Below, piece after piece: positions 1-10,004 of a DNA stretch of 64,000 bases. The position numbers and the translations under genes are program-made. Below the pieces are notes generated by a model. The model was not told where the DNA came from. It searched no databases and worked only from the letters and a program-made list of their open reading frames with translations. This DNA comes from Multifurca ochricompacta. Taxonomy: Eukaryota > Basidiomycota > Agaricomycetes > Russulales > Russulaceae. Position 1 is the stretch's first letter. Every line of letters begins with the position of its first letter. The DNA lies in NCBI GenBank assembly GCA_022496185.1, contig WTXG01000060.1, forward strand, positions 121,609-185,608. Direction: 5' to 3'.

Positions 1-72
1 CGCGGAGACGGTCCCAATGGTAGAAAAGTTGGTTTGTATTGAAAGAGACTTCGGTACAAATCGATCTATGAT

Positions 73-114
73 AGCCCTCAGGGTGGGACGACCCCTCAGG
101 CTGTTACAAAATCC
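73..114 (-). promoter_or_regulatory. Predicted -1 ribosomal frameshift signal, GypB gag/pol
   Basis: On the minus strand, heptamer GGATTTT (108-114) is read as xxG GAT TTT in the gag frame. It is followed by a 5-nt spacer GTAAC and a 30-nt hairpin (73-102): helix AGCCT/GGGCT, a GA/GA internal loop, helix GGGGT/ACCCT and loop CGTCCC. The gag stop TGA (96-98) lies inside the hairpin. The pol frame is -1 and is closed by a TGA one codon upstream of the heptamer, so the heptamer lies in the short overlap. GypD has the same layout at 52217-52258 with compensatory changes. Function is inferred. Confidence 0.75.
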
Positions 115-1516
115 GAATCAGCCGCGAGTAAGGTTTGGACCTGCTCTTCCTGTTCTTTTGTTAGTCCTTTAATCATAGCAACGATGGCAGCAACGTCGGG
201 TTGCGTTGGTGTATCCGCGGGTGCCTTCGAAACTCTCGGGGCTGTATTCTGAGTTGTAGGGACAATTACCTGGGAGTCAATTGTTGTTGCAGTTGCGACG
301 CGAGGTTTCTTCTGAGGGCAATCACGAGATAGGTGTCCCTTCCGCATGCAGTAGAAACACAATCCTTCGCGTTTGCAGCGTTCTTTGTCATCGTCGGTAA
401 CTGCACGTCGAATGGTGTTAGCATCCGTAGTGTGGTCTTGTCGTGATTGCTGGTTTTGATTGTTTATAGGTCGGCGCCAGAACGGCTGGTCATTAGTCGA
501 ATGTGCTGTCTTACTGCGGAGACCTTGGACAATGATGAAATTTCTTTGTTGAGTTTGTGCTGCCTTTTGCCATTGCTCCAGCGTCATCGGGGAGTGTTGT
601 TCAACACATTTTTCTGCTAATTGACCCTGTAGCCCCCAAGCGAAGAGACGCATCGTACTAGGGTCGTCGGGGTGGAGGCCAGCTCGTTGAATTAAGATGT
701 TGAAGTTTGCTATGAACTCGTCAATGTGTCCATCCTTCATCCGTAGTTTCTGTACTGATTCATATGCTTGTTCTCTCATTGTGAAGTCAAAGAACGTATC
801 GAGGAACTTTCTTTCGATGATTGCCCAAGCGTCAGTGTTCTGTGGAATGAGGCTGCTGTCAATCTTTGCTCGCTTAAGGAAATCGATCGAATTATTATAG
901 AAGGCCTGGACCTGAGGACCCTCTAGTTGCTGTAGGAAATAGAGGCTCCTTTTCACTTTATCGATGGCAACCTCGGACCGGTCGTTTAACTCGAGGAAAG
1001 AGTCAAAAGCCTTGAGGAAGTCTTTGGTTTTCGTACGATCTCTGTTGAATTAAGCGGGAACGACCCCTCCAGTCGCTCATACTTGGTTGTTGTTGGGGGT
1101 GCGGATTGTGGTACAGTTGGGGCTCTAGATATAGCGCGGGACGGTGATGTAAGAGGTTCTGGAAGTGGGTAGGCGCGGCAGTTACGCCAGTGAAAGCCGC
1201 GCATAAGAGGTGTTGACAGTGAGTCCCTGCGGTGGGTTAGATGGGAGGCCCATTTCTGGGCGGCGACCTTAATTGCCATCCAGGCATTGAAATTTTCAAA
1301 GTAGGCGATCTCGAACCAGAGACCGTAGATCGTTTCTATCGGGATATTAACATTATCCAACTTCCAATAGTAACCACTCCAGGCTACATCTTCTTCATTG
1401 GCGGCGAGCCATCGGGAACCAGGTCGTTCTTCTTCCGGGATATTATCATGTGATCGGGGTCTTAGAGGGAAGGGAAGCTTAACAATTCCGCTACCAGGTC
1501 CAACGGGAGTAGACAT
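96..1516 (-). pseudogene. GypB gag polyprotein (one frameshift)
   Basis: Gag forms the particle of an LTR retrotransposon. The ATG at 1516 starts MSTPVGPG, like the GypD gag (MSTPNVAQ). The N-terminal frame runs to about 1050 and then shifts; the rest is open from about 1050 to the TGA at 96-98. A CX2CX4HX4C zinc knuckle (CFYCMRKGHLSRDC) lies near 310-350. Only one indel separates the two frames, so the copy is not very old. The stop lies in a frameshift signal (see 73-114), and pol follows in the -1 frame. Confidence 0.85.
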
Positions 1517-1542
1517 TATCTATTCGTTCGGGGGGGTTCTAT

Positions 1543-1556
1543 TAGTCTCGATCTAA
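1543..1556 (-). other. Putative self-priming primer-binding site of GypB
   Basis: Directly after the 5' LTR in the element's sense. The 12-nt sense sequence AGATCGAGACTA (1543-1554) is complementary to TAGTCTCGATCT in the LTR sense strand (1704-1715), about 33 nt downstream of a TATA-like TATTTAAA, where transcription should start. This matches the Tf1 self-priming layout. No TGG-type tRNA 3'-end site is seen. Confidence 0.65.
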
Positions 1557-1969
1557 TGTTACGGTTGACCCGCTTAGCGTATAGAGTTCGATGTCAGATG
1601 ATCAGTCTGACGTAGTTCGGGTGGTGAGACGACTGCTAAGCGTGCTAGGCGAAGCAGAGAAAAGATATGATATTCTGGAGGTTACAATTCTAGGGGAAAC
1701 AAGAGATCGAGACTAGGGATATTATAAGAGAAAATGGGGGTTTAAATAGTACGAGAATTGGGCGAGGCTGACATGGGGAGCGAGGCTGACATGAAGAGCG
1801 AGGCTGACATGAAGAGCGACCTATGGAATGTATTATTGGGTCTTAGATATAATGTGTAGGAGCGAGGCGGTTTATTATGATTAGGAACTAAATGGAATTA
1901 AATGAGTGATGGTTTGATAATCTTTGTGGATCGTTTGATCTTAAGTCATGATGTCGTTAAGCCGTAACA
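1557..1969 (-). repeat. GypB 5' LTR (413 bp)
   Basis: Bounded by TGTTACGG and CGTAACA on the plus strand. It contains three tandem 18-bp units (GCGAGGCTGACATGAAGA, the first with GGGGA) at 1762-1815, and the putative transcript 5' end that pairs with the priming site. Its partner LTR lies outside the window. Confidence 0.85.
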
Positions 1970-1981
1970 TGCAATTGTGAA

Positions 1982-2061
1982 TGTTGGAATAGCAGCCAGC
2001 ACGGATAAGATACCGGCCCGGACCAATAACACTTACATGCGTTTAATCATTTATAAGATAG
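1982..2061 (+). repeat. Copia-type solo LTR, left piece
   Basis: Begins TGTTGGAATAGCAGCC, similar to the CopA LTR start (TGTTGGAAGTGCAGCC). It is preceded by GTGAA (1977-1981) and continues at 9803 after GypC. Left and right pieces together give about 263 bp ending TACA, followed by ATGAA (9986-9990), so the TSD is GTGAA/ATGAA with one transition. Confidence 0.75.
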
Positions 2062-2711
2062 TGTAAGGATGGCTCGGGCGTTGGACGCGAAACCTCCGTC
2101 ATCACCACTTCTGGCAGGACCCGTTTGCTCTCATTCTTCCATACTATACTGTCAATAAATTTTCTAACATTTGCCTGACTTTAGTTTCGGACAGACTCTG
2201 ACACCGGTGCAAAGCGTGATTGATCTATGGTACAAGTAATTTTACTTAGCATATTACAGGATTGTGCGTGTTCCGGGCCGCCTGCCTATTCTTTTCCGTA
2301 CACCCGGCTACCCGGTTTCTCCCTTACTCCCTTTTACTTATTCCACTTTCGTTCACCCCACATGGCTTCACCTCTGTTTATTTTCTAAAACATTCCTTCA
2401 GCTAGGTCTCTCCACAAGTATATAAAGGTACATACAATGCTTGTAGTAGACCAGCCAGTGAACAAGCAACCTAGGAATCTCTCTCTCTCTCTCTTTTCTC
2501 TTCTTGTGTGCTAAAGAACCTCAACATTGTCCAGCGCAAGGTCAAACGGAACCAGCAAGCACGTATTTGCAAGTTCAAAAAGTACAACGACATCTCTCCT
2601 TCGACATCAAAGTTATCCTGGGTTTCTTCCTTCCTCCTCTCTCCTCTGTCTCTCTCTCTCCTCTCGGGAAACACGCTTTGCCTCTTACTCACCGCGGACC
2701 ACGTCCGTACA
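2062..2711 (+). repeat. GypC 5' LTR
   Basis: 650 bp, with a TATA box (agTATATAAAGG) near 2418-2428 and CT-rich runs after it. About 99% like the right LTR by eye. Confidence 0.93.
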
Positions 2712-2796
2712 AATTGGCTGCCCCAGTGAGGCAAAGTTCTTAGTTTCCCCTTGACCACCCCTCCTCTTGCTCTTGAGTCACACCTGCGACTTGTCT

Positions 2797-5700
2797 ATGC
2801 ACCAACAAAACATCATACCGCCCAGAATACCATCAACAAGAGTTACTAGAAAAGCTTTGACATCTTCTAGAGCTTCGGCAGTCTCGTCAGAACAATCTAG
2901 ATCCCCATCTCCTGCACAATCGACATCATCTGATAACACAGCTCGCCCCGATCTAGTTTCACCACCCTCCATCCTTCAAGCCACTTCAGAAGCGAGCATA
3001 GCCCCTAGCTATTCTGTTCCTTTCTCCGCCTTAGTCTCCAACGCAATCAATCAGCTTTCTTCGCCGATCTCCTCTAGTCCCACTCCATCTACAGTCCCCA
3101 CCTCCGCAGTCGCTTCTGCACTAGCTTCTAGGATCCCTAGCCCGTCGTTCCAAGAAACGCTTCCAGCCACCTCGACATTCCCCCTCCCATCCGACACTAC
3201 GGCATTCAAGCTAAGGCCAGCCTCCTTCCTCGATTCACCCACTACCCCGTCAGGATTCGAACCATCCTCACCGCCATCACCCTTATTCAAACGACGATCT
3301 TCGCTTCCAGTACAGCCCCCAGTCCCTTTCAATCAGAACACTACAGCACCGCCCCTTGCACAAACCATGTCATCGAAAATTGCTGTCCTCGGTCTTGCAG
3401 GAATGCCACCCCCTCGATCTAACAAGGCACCCTTCTTTGGCGACCAACCGGGTGACCACATCGAGAACTTCCTCAGAGAGTACGAAAACCTGGCTAGCGC
3501 GGCGGGACTCACAAATCAGCAAATGGTAGAACAAGTCCTCAGATATGTCCCACCTGAGCAAGGCGACCTCTGGCAGTTCTTAGACGGCTACAGTGTCAAG
3601 GACTGGGTTATTTTCAGAAAGTCTCTTGAGAAGGTCTACACTGAAGCATCCCTTAAAAATCGGTACTCCAAACAACGTCTTCGGGACTTAGTCAAATTAT
3701 CTTCTAGAAAGCGAATGGCTGATGAAGGCGATGTCAGAACATATTACAAAAGGTTCCTACTGTTTGCTCAACCGCTGATCAGCTCACGCCGCCTCACCGA
3801 TGAAGAACGCGACAATGCCTTCTGGAAGGGATTTCATCCAGACGACCGACGATGTTTGTATCACCGACTCATTAGCGACCACCCCCGACACCCCAAAGGA
3901 GAGCCCTTCAACTATGAAGATGTGCTTGAAGTAGCCTGCGCCGAATTCGCGAGTGGACAATTCAACGCATTCAGCTCTGAAGATGAATGGGACACTACTC
4001 CTCCTGAAGACAACATCAAATCTGATCCAGTTCTCCAGCAGTGGTTCGGCCAAGAAGCACGAGACTTGAGGATGAATGACCGAGACCGCATCCCCTCCAA
4101 TCATAGATCCCGAGACAACAGGCCACGACAGGAAGTCTACCGCGCCGCCGCAGAACGTTCGAATCAGGAGGATCGCCACCAGCCTTCGCGCAACCAGGAG
4201 GACCAGGAGATCGAAGAGCTCTCAAAGAAGATCCATGCCCTATCCCCTAGCGATCCAGCCTACGCCGGGCTGTACTTACGATTCCAGCACCGATACCCTG
4301 CCCTCGTCCAGTCACTCCCTAAGCCCAACTTCGGTCACCAATCCATGTTTTATCAAGCACCTGTGGCAACCCCTTCGTATCATCAAGCACCTGTGGCAAC
4401 TCCCTCATACCATCAAGCACCTGTGACGACTCCTTCATACCATCAGCCACCACCTGTTCAGTCAGCTCCTCCTACCATCCCTCCCAATCTAAGTGCTGCA
4501 AAGGCCATATTCTTCCGTCGCCGTGCTGATCCCACAGAAGGATGCGCATTCTGCGCCAAGACTGGACATCGCATTAGGCAGTGCAAAACCGCTGAAGAAT
4601 ATATCGATTCTGGTCGAGCTTCAATAGTCAACAATCGCATCAGCTTGCCCAACGGACAACCAATCCCGATGAATGGCGCGAATCAAGGACTGCAGGCCAG
4701 CATAGACGAGTGGTTAGCCAACCATAGCAACCCCTCCACCACAGCCTTTTCACGCGACACTCCCCCTCACCAAACACTGGTCATCCAGACCTTCAGAATT
4801 CAACCCACGACAGCAGCTCATATTGAGGAAGTCACAGAACCCGACCATAGCCCTTTGGAGTCAGAAGACGACAGTGACGAAGATGGTATGGATATTTTTC
4901 AAGTATTCACCACTGAAAGGAAGAAGAGACAAGCCAAGGCCTCAAAGATGCAAGAACTAACCCCAGCAGCCACGACAAAGTTAGAAAAACCAATCACACT
5001 AGCCCCACCAAAAATCATGACTCCTGACCAGCCGTTCTCCACTGCTTCCGTGACTCCAGCTAACACAGGTATAAACCCTAGTGCCGCCCCATATGCCGGT
5101 CCTATAGTCCCACGAACCGCCCCTCAATACCGATATCAGTCTTCCCTGGAGGATCAGCAACTAGTAGAAGAACTCTTTGCTTGGCTTATGACAGGGAAGC
5201 TTGCCCTCACAACACCGGCCCACATCCTTGCTGCTAGCGCTGTCATTCGAAAAGAAATGGTTGAGAAGCTTCGTACTCGACGCGTTGAGACTAACTGGAT
5301 AGAAGAAACCCTGGACTCAGCACAGGAAGTATCAGTCCCGATTCCAGAACTCACCACACGCCGCACACCCGAATTCTCACTGCCCCTTAGAGAAGTGGAC
5401 GTCTTAGTCAATGGCACTGCTCCAGAAGCTGGCATATTGGACCAAGGATCACAAATAGTTGTTATACGGAAGGACTTGGCTCAGGAAGCAGGCGTACACA
5501 TCAACACACACAATCGGCTCAATATGGAAGGCGCAAATGGAAGTCTGAGCGAAACCTTAGGCTGTGCTGAAAACTTGGCTATGCGGATCGGTAATGTTTC
5601 CTTCAAAATTCATGCGCACGTAGTGGAACACGCCCCTTTTCGCCTCCTGCTTGGCCGACCCTTCCACCACCTCCTTCTGTGCCGCCTTGAAGATCATCCA

Positions 5701-8700
5701 GACGGACGCGTAGAAATCCGCATTCATGACCCCTACAATCCAAAAAGAGTTGAAACCATCATTTCTCGTGCACGCAAGGCCCAGGATGGCTTCTCCAGGA
5801 CACTCGCTCTGGCTGTTCAGGCTTCCCCTCCCCGCATCGAAGCTCTCCATCTCCATCACATCGCTACTTTCACCCCTGACGATTCCGGCCCCACAGTTTC
5901 AACACTAGCCTACAAGAAAGTTGCGAAGAAGGTCCGACCGGTTCCCACATCCTTGCCTGAAGACTTCCGAACCATTCGCCGTGTTCCTTCCGATCCATTA
6001 CTCTCCCTTCCTTCCCTTCCGATACAACCTCCGAAATTCACCTCCGGCATCCGCCTGACACAAGAACGTCTTGACTCTTTAGAACTCAATCACTACCAGT
6101 TCCTTTGGCCGGAAGAGCTGAAACTATTGCAACACATCCTCAAAATCAATGAACTCGGGCTAGCCTGGACCGAGGACGAAAAAGGGAGATTTCGCGAAGA
6201 CTACTTTACTCCAGTTAAGATCCCTGTTATCGAGCACATTCCTTGGGTGCACCGCAACATCCCTATTCCTTCCGGCATCATCAAAGAAGTCATCCAGATA
6301 TTCAAAGACAAATTCGCAGCTGGAGTTTACGAACATTCCGACGCGTCATACAGATCCAGATGGTTTTGCGTCAAAAAGAAAAGCGGGGCCCTTCGGCTAG
6401 TACATGACCTTCAACCCCTCAACGCAGTCACTATTCGCAACTCGGGAGTTCCACCTCTAGCTGACCAGTTGATAGAAGCTATGGCTGGAAGGTCTTGCTA
6501 TACCATGCTTGATCTCTTTGTTGGCTACGATCACCGAACATTGGACGTCTCTTCGCGCGACCTCACCACCATCCAGTCACCAATCGGCGCCGTCCGTCTT
6601 ACTTGTCTTCCTCAGGGCTGGACCAATGCGATCGCCATATTCCACGAAGATGTCAAATTCCTCCTCGAGCCCGAAATTCCCAACGTTGCCTGGCCCTTCA
6701 TGGATGATTGCAGCATCAAAGGACCGCCCACCCGTTATGAAACCCTCGACAACAACTACGAGACGATGCCCGGAAATGACGGGATACGAAGGTTCATTTG
6801 GGAACACCTCAATGACGTGCACCGCATCCTTCATCGCCTTCGCCGTGCAGGCTCAACTGTTTCGGCTCAAAAGCTTTTTATTGCCGTTCCGGAAGTCGTC
6901 ATCTTAGGTCACAAATGCACTTATGAAGGCCGTGTTCCAGACGACTCCAAAATTGCCAAGATCCGCGATTGGCCACCATGCAAATGCACCACTGATGTTC
7001 GCGCCTTCTTAGGTATCGCCGGTTACATGCGAGTCTGGATCAAGAACTACTCCTCCATCGCAAGACCCCTAGTCGACCTTACGCGCAAAGGACAAGCTTT
7101 CTCATGGGACGAACAACATGCTCAAGCCATGCAAACTCTCAAGGACGCAATCATCCATTCCCCGGCCCTCATCTCTATTGATTACTCTTCTGATCACAAT
7201 GTTTACCTTGCTATTGACTCATCTTGGCGTGGTGTAGGCTGGATTCTCTCTCAGGACTGTACTGACGGCAAGCGTCGCCCTGCTCGGTTTGGCTCTATTT
7301 CGTGGAACGAACGGGAATCTCGGTACTCTCAAGCGAAGCTCGAACTATATGGGCTTTTCCGAACCCTTCGCGCCCTTCGCCTTTATCTCGTCGGCATTCG
7401 AAATCTGGTAGTAGAAATGGATGCTCAATTCATCAAAGGTATGATTGCCAACCCCGACATTCAACCCAACGCTGCCATCAACAGGTGGATCGCCGCCATC
7501 CTCCTCTTCAACTTCAAATTAGTCCATGTCCCGGCTCAGAAACACTGCGGTCCCGATGGCTTATCAAGACGCGAACCGGCAGAAGGAGAAGACGTAGAAG
7601 AAGAAGACCCTGAAGATTGGATCGACAACACACTCTGTCTTGGTATCTGGACGACCACTTGGGCTAATAGACTGCAGACTCGTCTAGGCAATCCCCCAAC
7701 CTTGGTACTCAATGCAAGCGCACGCTCTCCCATTCCATCTCCCGACATTCCTACTTCTGTTCAAACCCTAGATGCCGACGCCGATATGCTTCGGATTCAA
7801 CAATACTTGGCAACCTTCAAGCTACCAGATGGACTCGATAATCGTAATTCCGAGAAGCTTTTGAAGAAGACACGCAAGTTCTTTCTGCTCGACGGACGAC
7901 TCTGGCGACACAATAGTCTTGGACGCCATCAACTCTACATCCCCCCTTCACAATGCCTCTCAATCGTTCGTGCAGCACATGACGACTTAGGACACAAGGG
8001 TATTTATTCAACAAGACGATTCCTCACTGACCGCTTCTGGTGGCCCTCTCTCGATACCGATGTCAAATGGTTCATCAAGACATGTCATGACTGCCAGCTC
8101 CGTCAAGAAACTAAAGTCCGAATCCCTCCCACCGTCGCGCCTCCAGCTCCACTCTTCCGAAAGGCGTACATCGACACCATGCATATGCCTTCCGCCGGCG
8201 GATTCCATTACATCGTTCAGGCTCGTTGCTCACTCACCGCTTGGCCGGAATGGCGCGCTCTCCGGACCGAGACAGGTCGCACCCTTGGCAGTTTCATATT
8301 CGAAGACATCCTGTGCCGATGGGGCGCTGTCGAAGAAATCGTTACCGACAATGGCACACCTTTTGTCGTGGCATTAGACTGGCTGGCTAGCAAGTTTGGT
8401 ATCAAGCACATCAGAATTTCGGCTTACAACTCTCGCGCCAACGGTATCGTCGAACGACAACATCGCACTATCCGGGAGTCAATCGTCAAAACATGCAAAG
8501 GCGACATCTCCAAGTGGCCAATAGTGGCGCCGCACGTTTTCTGGGCAGACAGAGCAACTATCCGCAAATCCACCGGATTCTCCCCATTTTATATGGCTCA
8601 TGGAGTGGAACCCCTTCTCCCTTTCGATATCATCCTCGCAACCTTCCTCGTCCCCGATCTCACTCACCCCATGGCAACTTCCGACCTTATCTCAATCCGC

Positions 8701-8853
8701 GCACGACAGCTCCAGTCCCGAGAAGAAGACCTCGCCAGTATACGAACCAACATCCTTAAAAGTCGTTTTGCGTCCGCTAGAGAGTTCGAGCGCCAGCACG
8801 CTCACACCATCAAGACCGTCTCCTTTAGTCCAGGAGATTTGGTCTTGGTTTGA
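2797..8853 (+). CDS. GypC gag-pol polyprotein (2018 codons, then in-frame TGA)
   Basis: The first ATG is at 2797. Seen in order: Ser/Pro-rich N-terminus; gag core (about 210-400); three 10-residue repeats YHQAPVATPS (4350-4440); zinc knuckle CAFCAKTGHRIRQC near residue 582; aspartic protease with LDQGSQIVVI near 880; reverse transcriptase with FMDD (not YxDD) near 1301; RNase H; integrase zinc finger (HDDLGHKG to CHDCQLRQ, near 1728-1765); and integrase D, D, E (YIDTMHM, VTDNGTPF, IVERQHR). The TGA at 8851-8853 interrupts LVLV-NSAGAND. The same frame then runs open to 9114 and reads as the expected C-terminus (KPRYFGPMVV, LDDLLSPEDLAAFEED). The copy is therefore one codon from a complete 2105-residue frame; the stop probably arose from CGA. 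Confidence 0.93.
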   Translation: MHQQNIIPPRIPSTRVTRKALTSSRASAVSSEQSRSPSPAQSTSSDNTARPDLVSPPSILQATSEASIAPSYSVPFSALVSNAINQLSSPISSSPTPSTVPTSAVASALASRIPSPSFQETLPATSTFPLPSDTTAFKLRPASFLDSPTTPSGFEPSSPPSPLFKRRSSLPVQPPVPFNQNTTAPPLAQTMSSKIAVLGLAGMPPPRSNKAPFFGDQPGDHIENFLREYENLASAAGLTNQQMVEQVLRYVPPEQGDLWQFLDGYSVKDWVIFRKSLEKVYTEASLKNRYSKQRLRDLVKLSSRKRMADEGDVRTYYKRFLLFAQPLISSRRLTDEERDNAFWKGFHPDDRRCLYHRLISDHPRHPKGEPFNYEDVLEVACAEFASGQFNAFSSEDEWDTTPPEDNIKSDPVLQQWFGQEARDLRMNDRDRIPSNHRSRDNRPRQEVYRAAAERSNQEDRHQPSRNQEDQEIEELSKKIHALSPSDPAYAGLYLRFQHRYPALVQSLPKPNFGHQSMFYQAPVATPSYHQAPVATPSYHQAPVTTPSYHQPPPVQSAPPTIPPNLSAAKAIFFRRRADPTEGCAFCAKTGHRIRQCKTAEEYIDSGRASIVNNRISLPNGQPIPMNGANQGLQASIDEWLANHSNPSTTAFSRDTPPHQTLVIQTFRIQPTTAAHIEEVTEPDHSPLESEDDSDEDGMDIFQVFTTERKKRQAKASKMQELTPAATTKLEKPITLAPPKIMTPDQPFSTASVTPANTGINPSAAPYAGPIVPRTAPQYRYQSSLEDQQLVEELFAWLMTGKLALTTPAHILAASAVIRKEMVEKLRTRRVETNWIEETLDSAQEVSVPIPELTTRRTPEFSLPLREVDVLVNGTAPEAGILDQGSQIVVIRKDLAQEAGVHINTHNRLNMEGANGSLSETLGCAENLAMRIGNVSFKIHAHVVEHAPFRLLLGRPFHHLLLCRLEDHPDGRVEIRIHDPYNPKRVETIISRARKAQDGFSRTLALAVQASPPRIEALHLHHIATFTPDDSGPTVSTLAYKKVAKKVRPVPTSLPEDFRTIRRVPSDPLLSLPSLPIQPPKFTSGIRLTQERLDSLELNHYQFLWPEELKLLQHILKINELGLAWTEDEKGRFREDYFTPVKIPVIEHIPWVHRNIPIPSGIIKEVIQIFKDKFAAGVYEHSDASYRSRWFCVKKKSGALRLVHDLQPLNAVTIRNSGVPPLADQLIEAMAGRSCYTMLDLFVGYDHRTLDVSSRDLTTIQSPIGAVRLTCLPQGWTNAIAIFHEDVKFLLEPEIPNVAWPFMDDCSIKGPPTRYETLDNNYETMPGNDGIRRFIWEHLNDVHRILHRLRRAGSTVSAQKLFIAVPEVVILGHKCTYEGRVPDDSKIAKIRDWPPCKCTTDVRAFLGIAGYMRVWIKNYSSIARPLVDLTRKGQAFSWDEQHAQAMQTLKDAIIHSPALISIDYSSDHNVYLAIDSSWRGVGWILSQDCTDGKRRPARFGSISWNERESRYSQAKLELYGLFRTLRALRLYLVGIRNLVVEMDAQFIKGMIANPDIQPNAAINRWIAAILLFNFKLVHVPAQKHCGPDGLSRREPAEGEDVEEEDPEDWIDNTLCLGIWTTTWANRLQTRLGNPPTLVLNASARSPIPSPDIPTSVQTLDADADMLRIQQYLATFKLPDGLDNRNSEKLLKKTRKFFLLDGRLWRHNSLGRHQLYIPPSQCLSIVRAAHDDLGHKGIYSTRRFLTDRFWWPSLDTDVKWFIKTCHDCQLRQETKVRIPPTVAPPAPLFRKAYIDTMHMPSAGGFHYIVQARCSLTAWPEWRALRTETGRTLGSFIFEDILCRWGAVEEIVTDNGTPFVVALDWLASKFGIKHIRISAYNSRANGIVERQHRTIRESIVKTCKGDISKWPIVAPHVFWADRATIRKSTGFSPFYMAHGVEPLLPFDIILATFLVPDLTHPMATSDLISIRARQLQSREEDLASIRTNILKSRFASAREFERQHAHTIKTVSFSPGDLVLV

Positions 8854-9114
8854 AACTCAGCGGGCGCAAACGATTTTTCGCACAAACACAAGCCTCGTTA
8901 CTTTGGGCCGATGGTCGTGGTTCATGGGTCTCGCAACGGAGCCTTTCGTCTAGCAGAACTCGATGGTGCTATTTCAAGACTTCGCTACGCTGCCTTTCGT
9001 CTTGTTCCATATCATTCTCGGTCGCACTCTAACATTCCACTTGATGACCTCCTCAGCCCAGAGGACCTCGCAGCATTCGAAGAAGACTCCACTTTCGATG
9101 ATAAAGAAGCTTGA
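8854..9114 (+). pseudogene. C-terminal tail of GypC pol after the in-frame TGA
   Basis: Continues the 2797 frame without shift for 86 codons to the TGA at 9112-9114. It contains the post-integrase stretch HKPRYFGPMVVVHGSRNGAFRLAELDGA and an acidic end. It would only be translated by readthrough, or in copies without the stop. Confidence 0.8.
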
Positions 9115-9148
9115 CCGGGGACGGTCAAAATTTGAACCCCCCGGGAGA

Positions 9149-9798
9149 TGTAAGGATGGCTCGGGCGTTGGACGCGAAACCTCCGGTCATCACCACTTCT
9201 GGCAGGACCCGTTTGCTCTCATTCTTCCATACTATACTGTCAATAAATTTTCTAACATTTGCCTGACTTTAGTTTCGGACAGACTCTGACACCGGTGCAA
9301 AGCGTGATTGATCTATGGTACAAGTAATTTTACTTAGCATATTACAGGGATTGTGCGTGTTCCGGGCCGCCTGCCTATTCTTTTCCGTACACCCGGCTAC
9401 CCGGTTTCTCCCTTACTCCCTTTTACTTATTCCACTTTCGTTCACCCCACATGGCTTCACCTCTGTTTATTTCTAAAACATTCCTTCAGCTAGGTCTCTC
9501 CACAAGTATATAAAGGTACATACAATGCTTGTAGTAGACCAGCCAGTGAACAAGCAACCTAGGAATCTCTCTCCTCTCTCTTTTCTCTTCTTGTGTGCTA
9601 AAGAACCTCAACATTGTCCAGCGCAAGGTCAAACGGAACCAGCAAGCACGTATTTGCAAGTTCAAAAAGTACAACGACATCTCTCCTTCGACATCAAAGT
9701 TATCCTGGGTTTCTTCCTTCCTCCTCTCTCCTCTGTCTCTCTCTCTCCTCTTGGGAAACACGCTTTGCCTCTTACTCACCGCGGACCACGTCCGTACA
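9149..9798 (+). repeat. GypC 3' LTR
   Basis: Matches 2062-2711 with a few single-base differences (for example an extra G at CCTCCGG and at CAGGGATT, and CTCTTGGG against CTCTCGGG). It is preceded by a short purine-rich run (GGGAGA). Confidence 0.93.
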
Positions 9799-9802
9799 AT
9801 AG

Positions 9803-9985
9803 ACTACTGCGTAGTTTAGATTCTCAAACTTCTACTACAAAGACTGAGGTTAGTACCATTCTCACTCGTAGCTACAGTATTCCTTTACTGACTCTATTAC
9901 TTTAGCTATTTGCTATATAGGTACTAGTGAATCAATATAGTCTTCTACCACAAAGACTGAGCTATTCGCTATATAGTCTCCTACA
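9803..9985 (+). repeat. Copia-type solo LTR, right piece
   Basis: Continues the LTR begun at 1982. It holds the two CAAAGACTGAG blocks also present in the CopA LTR (27350-27515) and ends CTCCTACA. ATGAA follows (TSD). Confidence 0.75.
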
Positions 9986-10004
9986 ATGAATACCCTTGAA
10001 TAAA

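Larger units (their letters stand above)
1..1969 (-). mobile_element. GypB: Ty3/gypsy LTR retrotransposon, 5' part, cut by window edge
   Basis: Seen: minus-strand order 5' LTR (1557-1969), priming site, gag (1516-96), then the start of pol running off the left edge. The LTR begins TGTTACGG and ends CGTAACA on the plus strand. The gag matches those of GypA and GypD (zinc knuckle, RRAVTDDDKER block). Right of the LTR comes TGCAATTGTGAA, which continues the RNase H-side coding sequence of GypA, so GypB is inserted in GypA; the expected 5-bp duplicate would be TGCAA (1970-1974), with the other copy outside the window. Inference: same chromovirus-like lineage as GypD. Confidence 0.9.
2062..9798 (+). 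mobile_element. GypC: nearly intact Ty3/gypsy LTR retrotransposon
   Basis: Two 650-bp LTRs (2062-2711 and 9149-9798) start TGTAAGG and end CGTACA. TSD ATAG is at 2058-2061 and 9799-9802. The LTRs differ at only a handful of positions (single-base indels, a CT-run change, one C/T), so the insertion is recent. One long gag-pol frame lies between. A possible priming site with TTGGCTGCCCCAGTGAGG follows the left LTR. The element sits inside a copia solo LTR. It is a different lineage from GypA, GypB and GypD: single fused frame, different LTRs, opposite strand. Confidence 0.95.
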
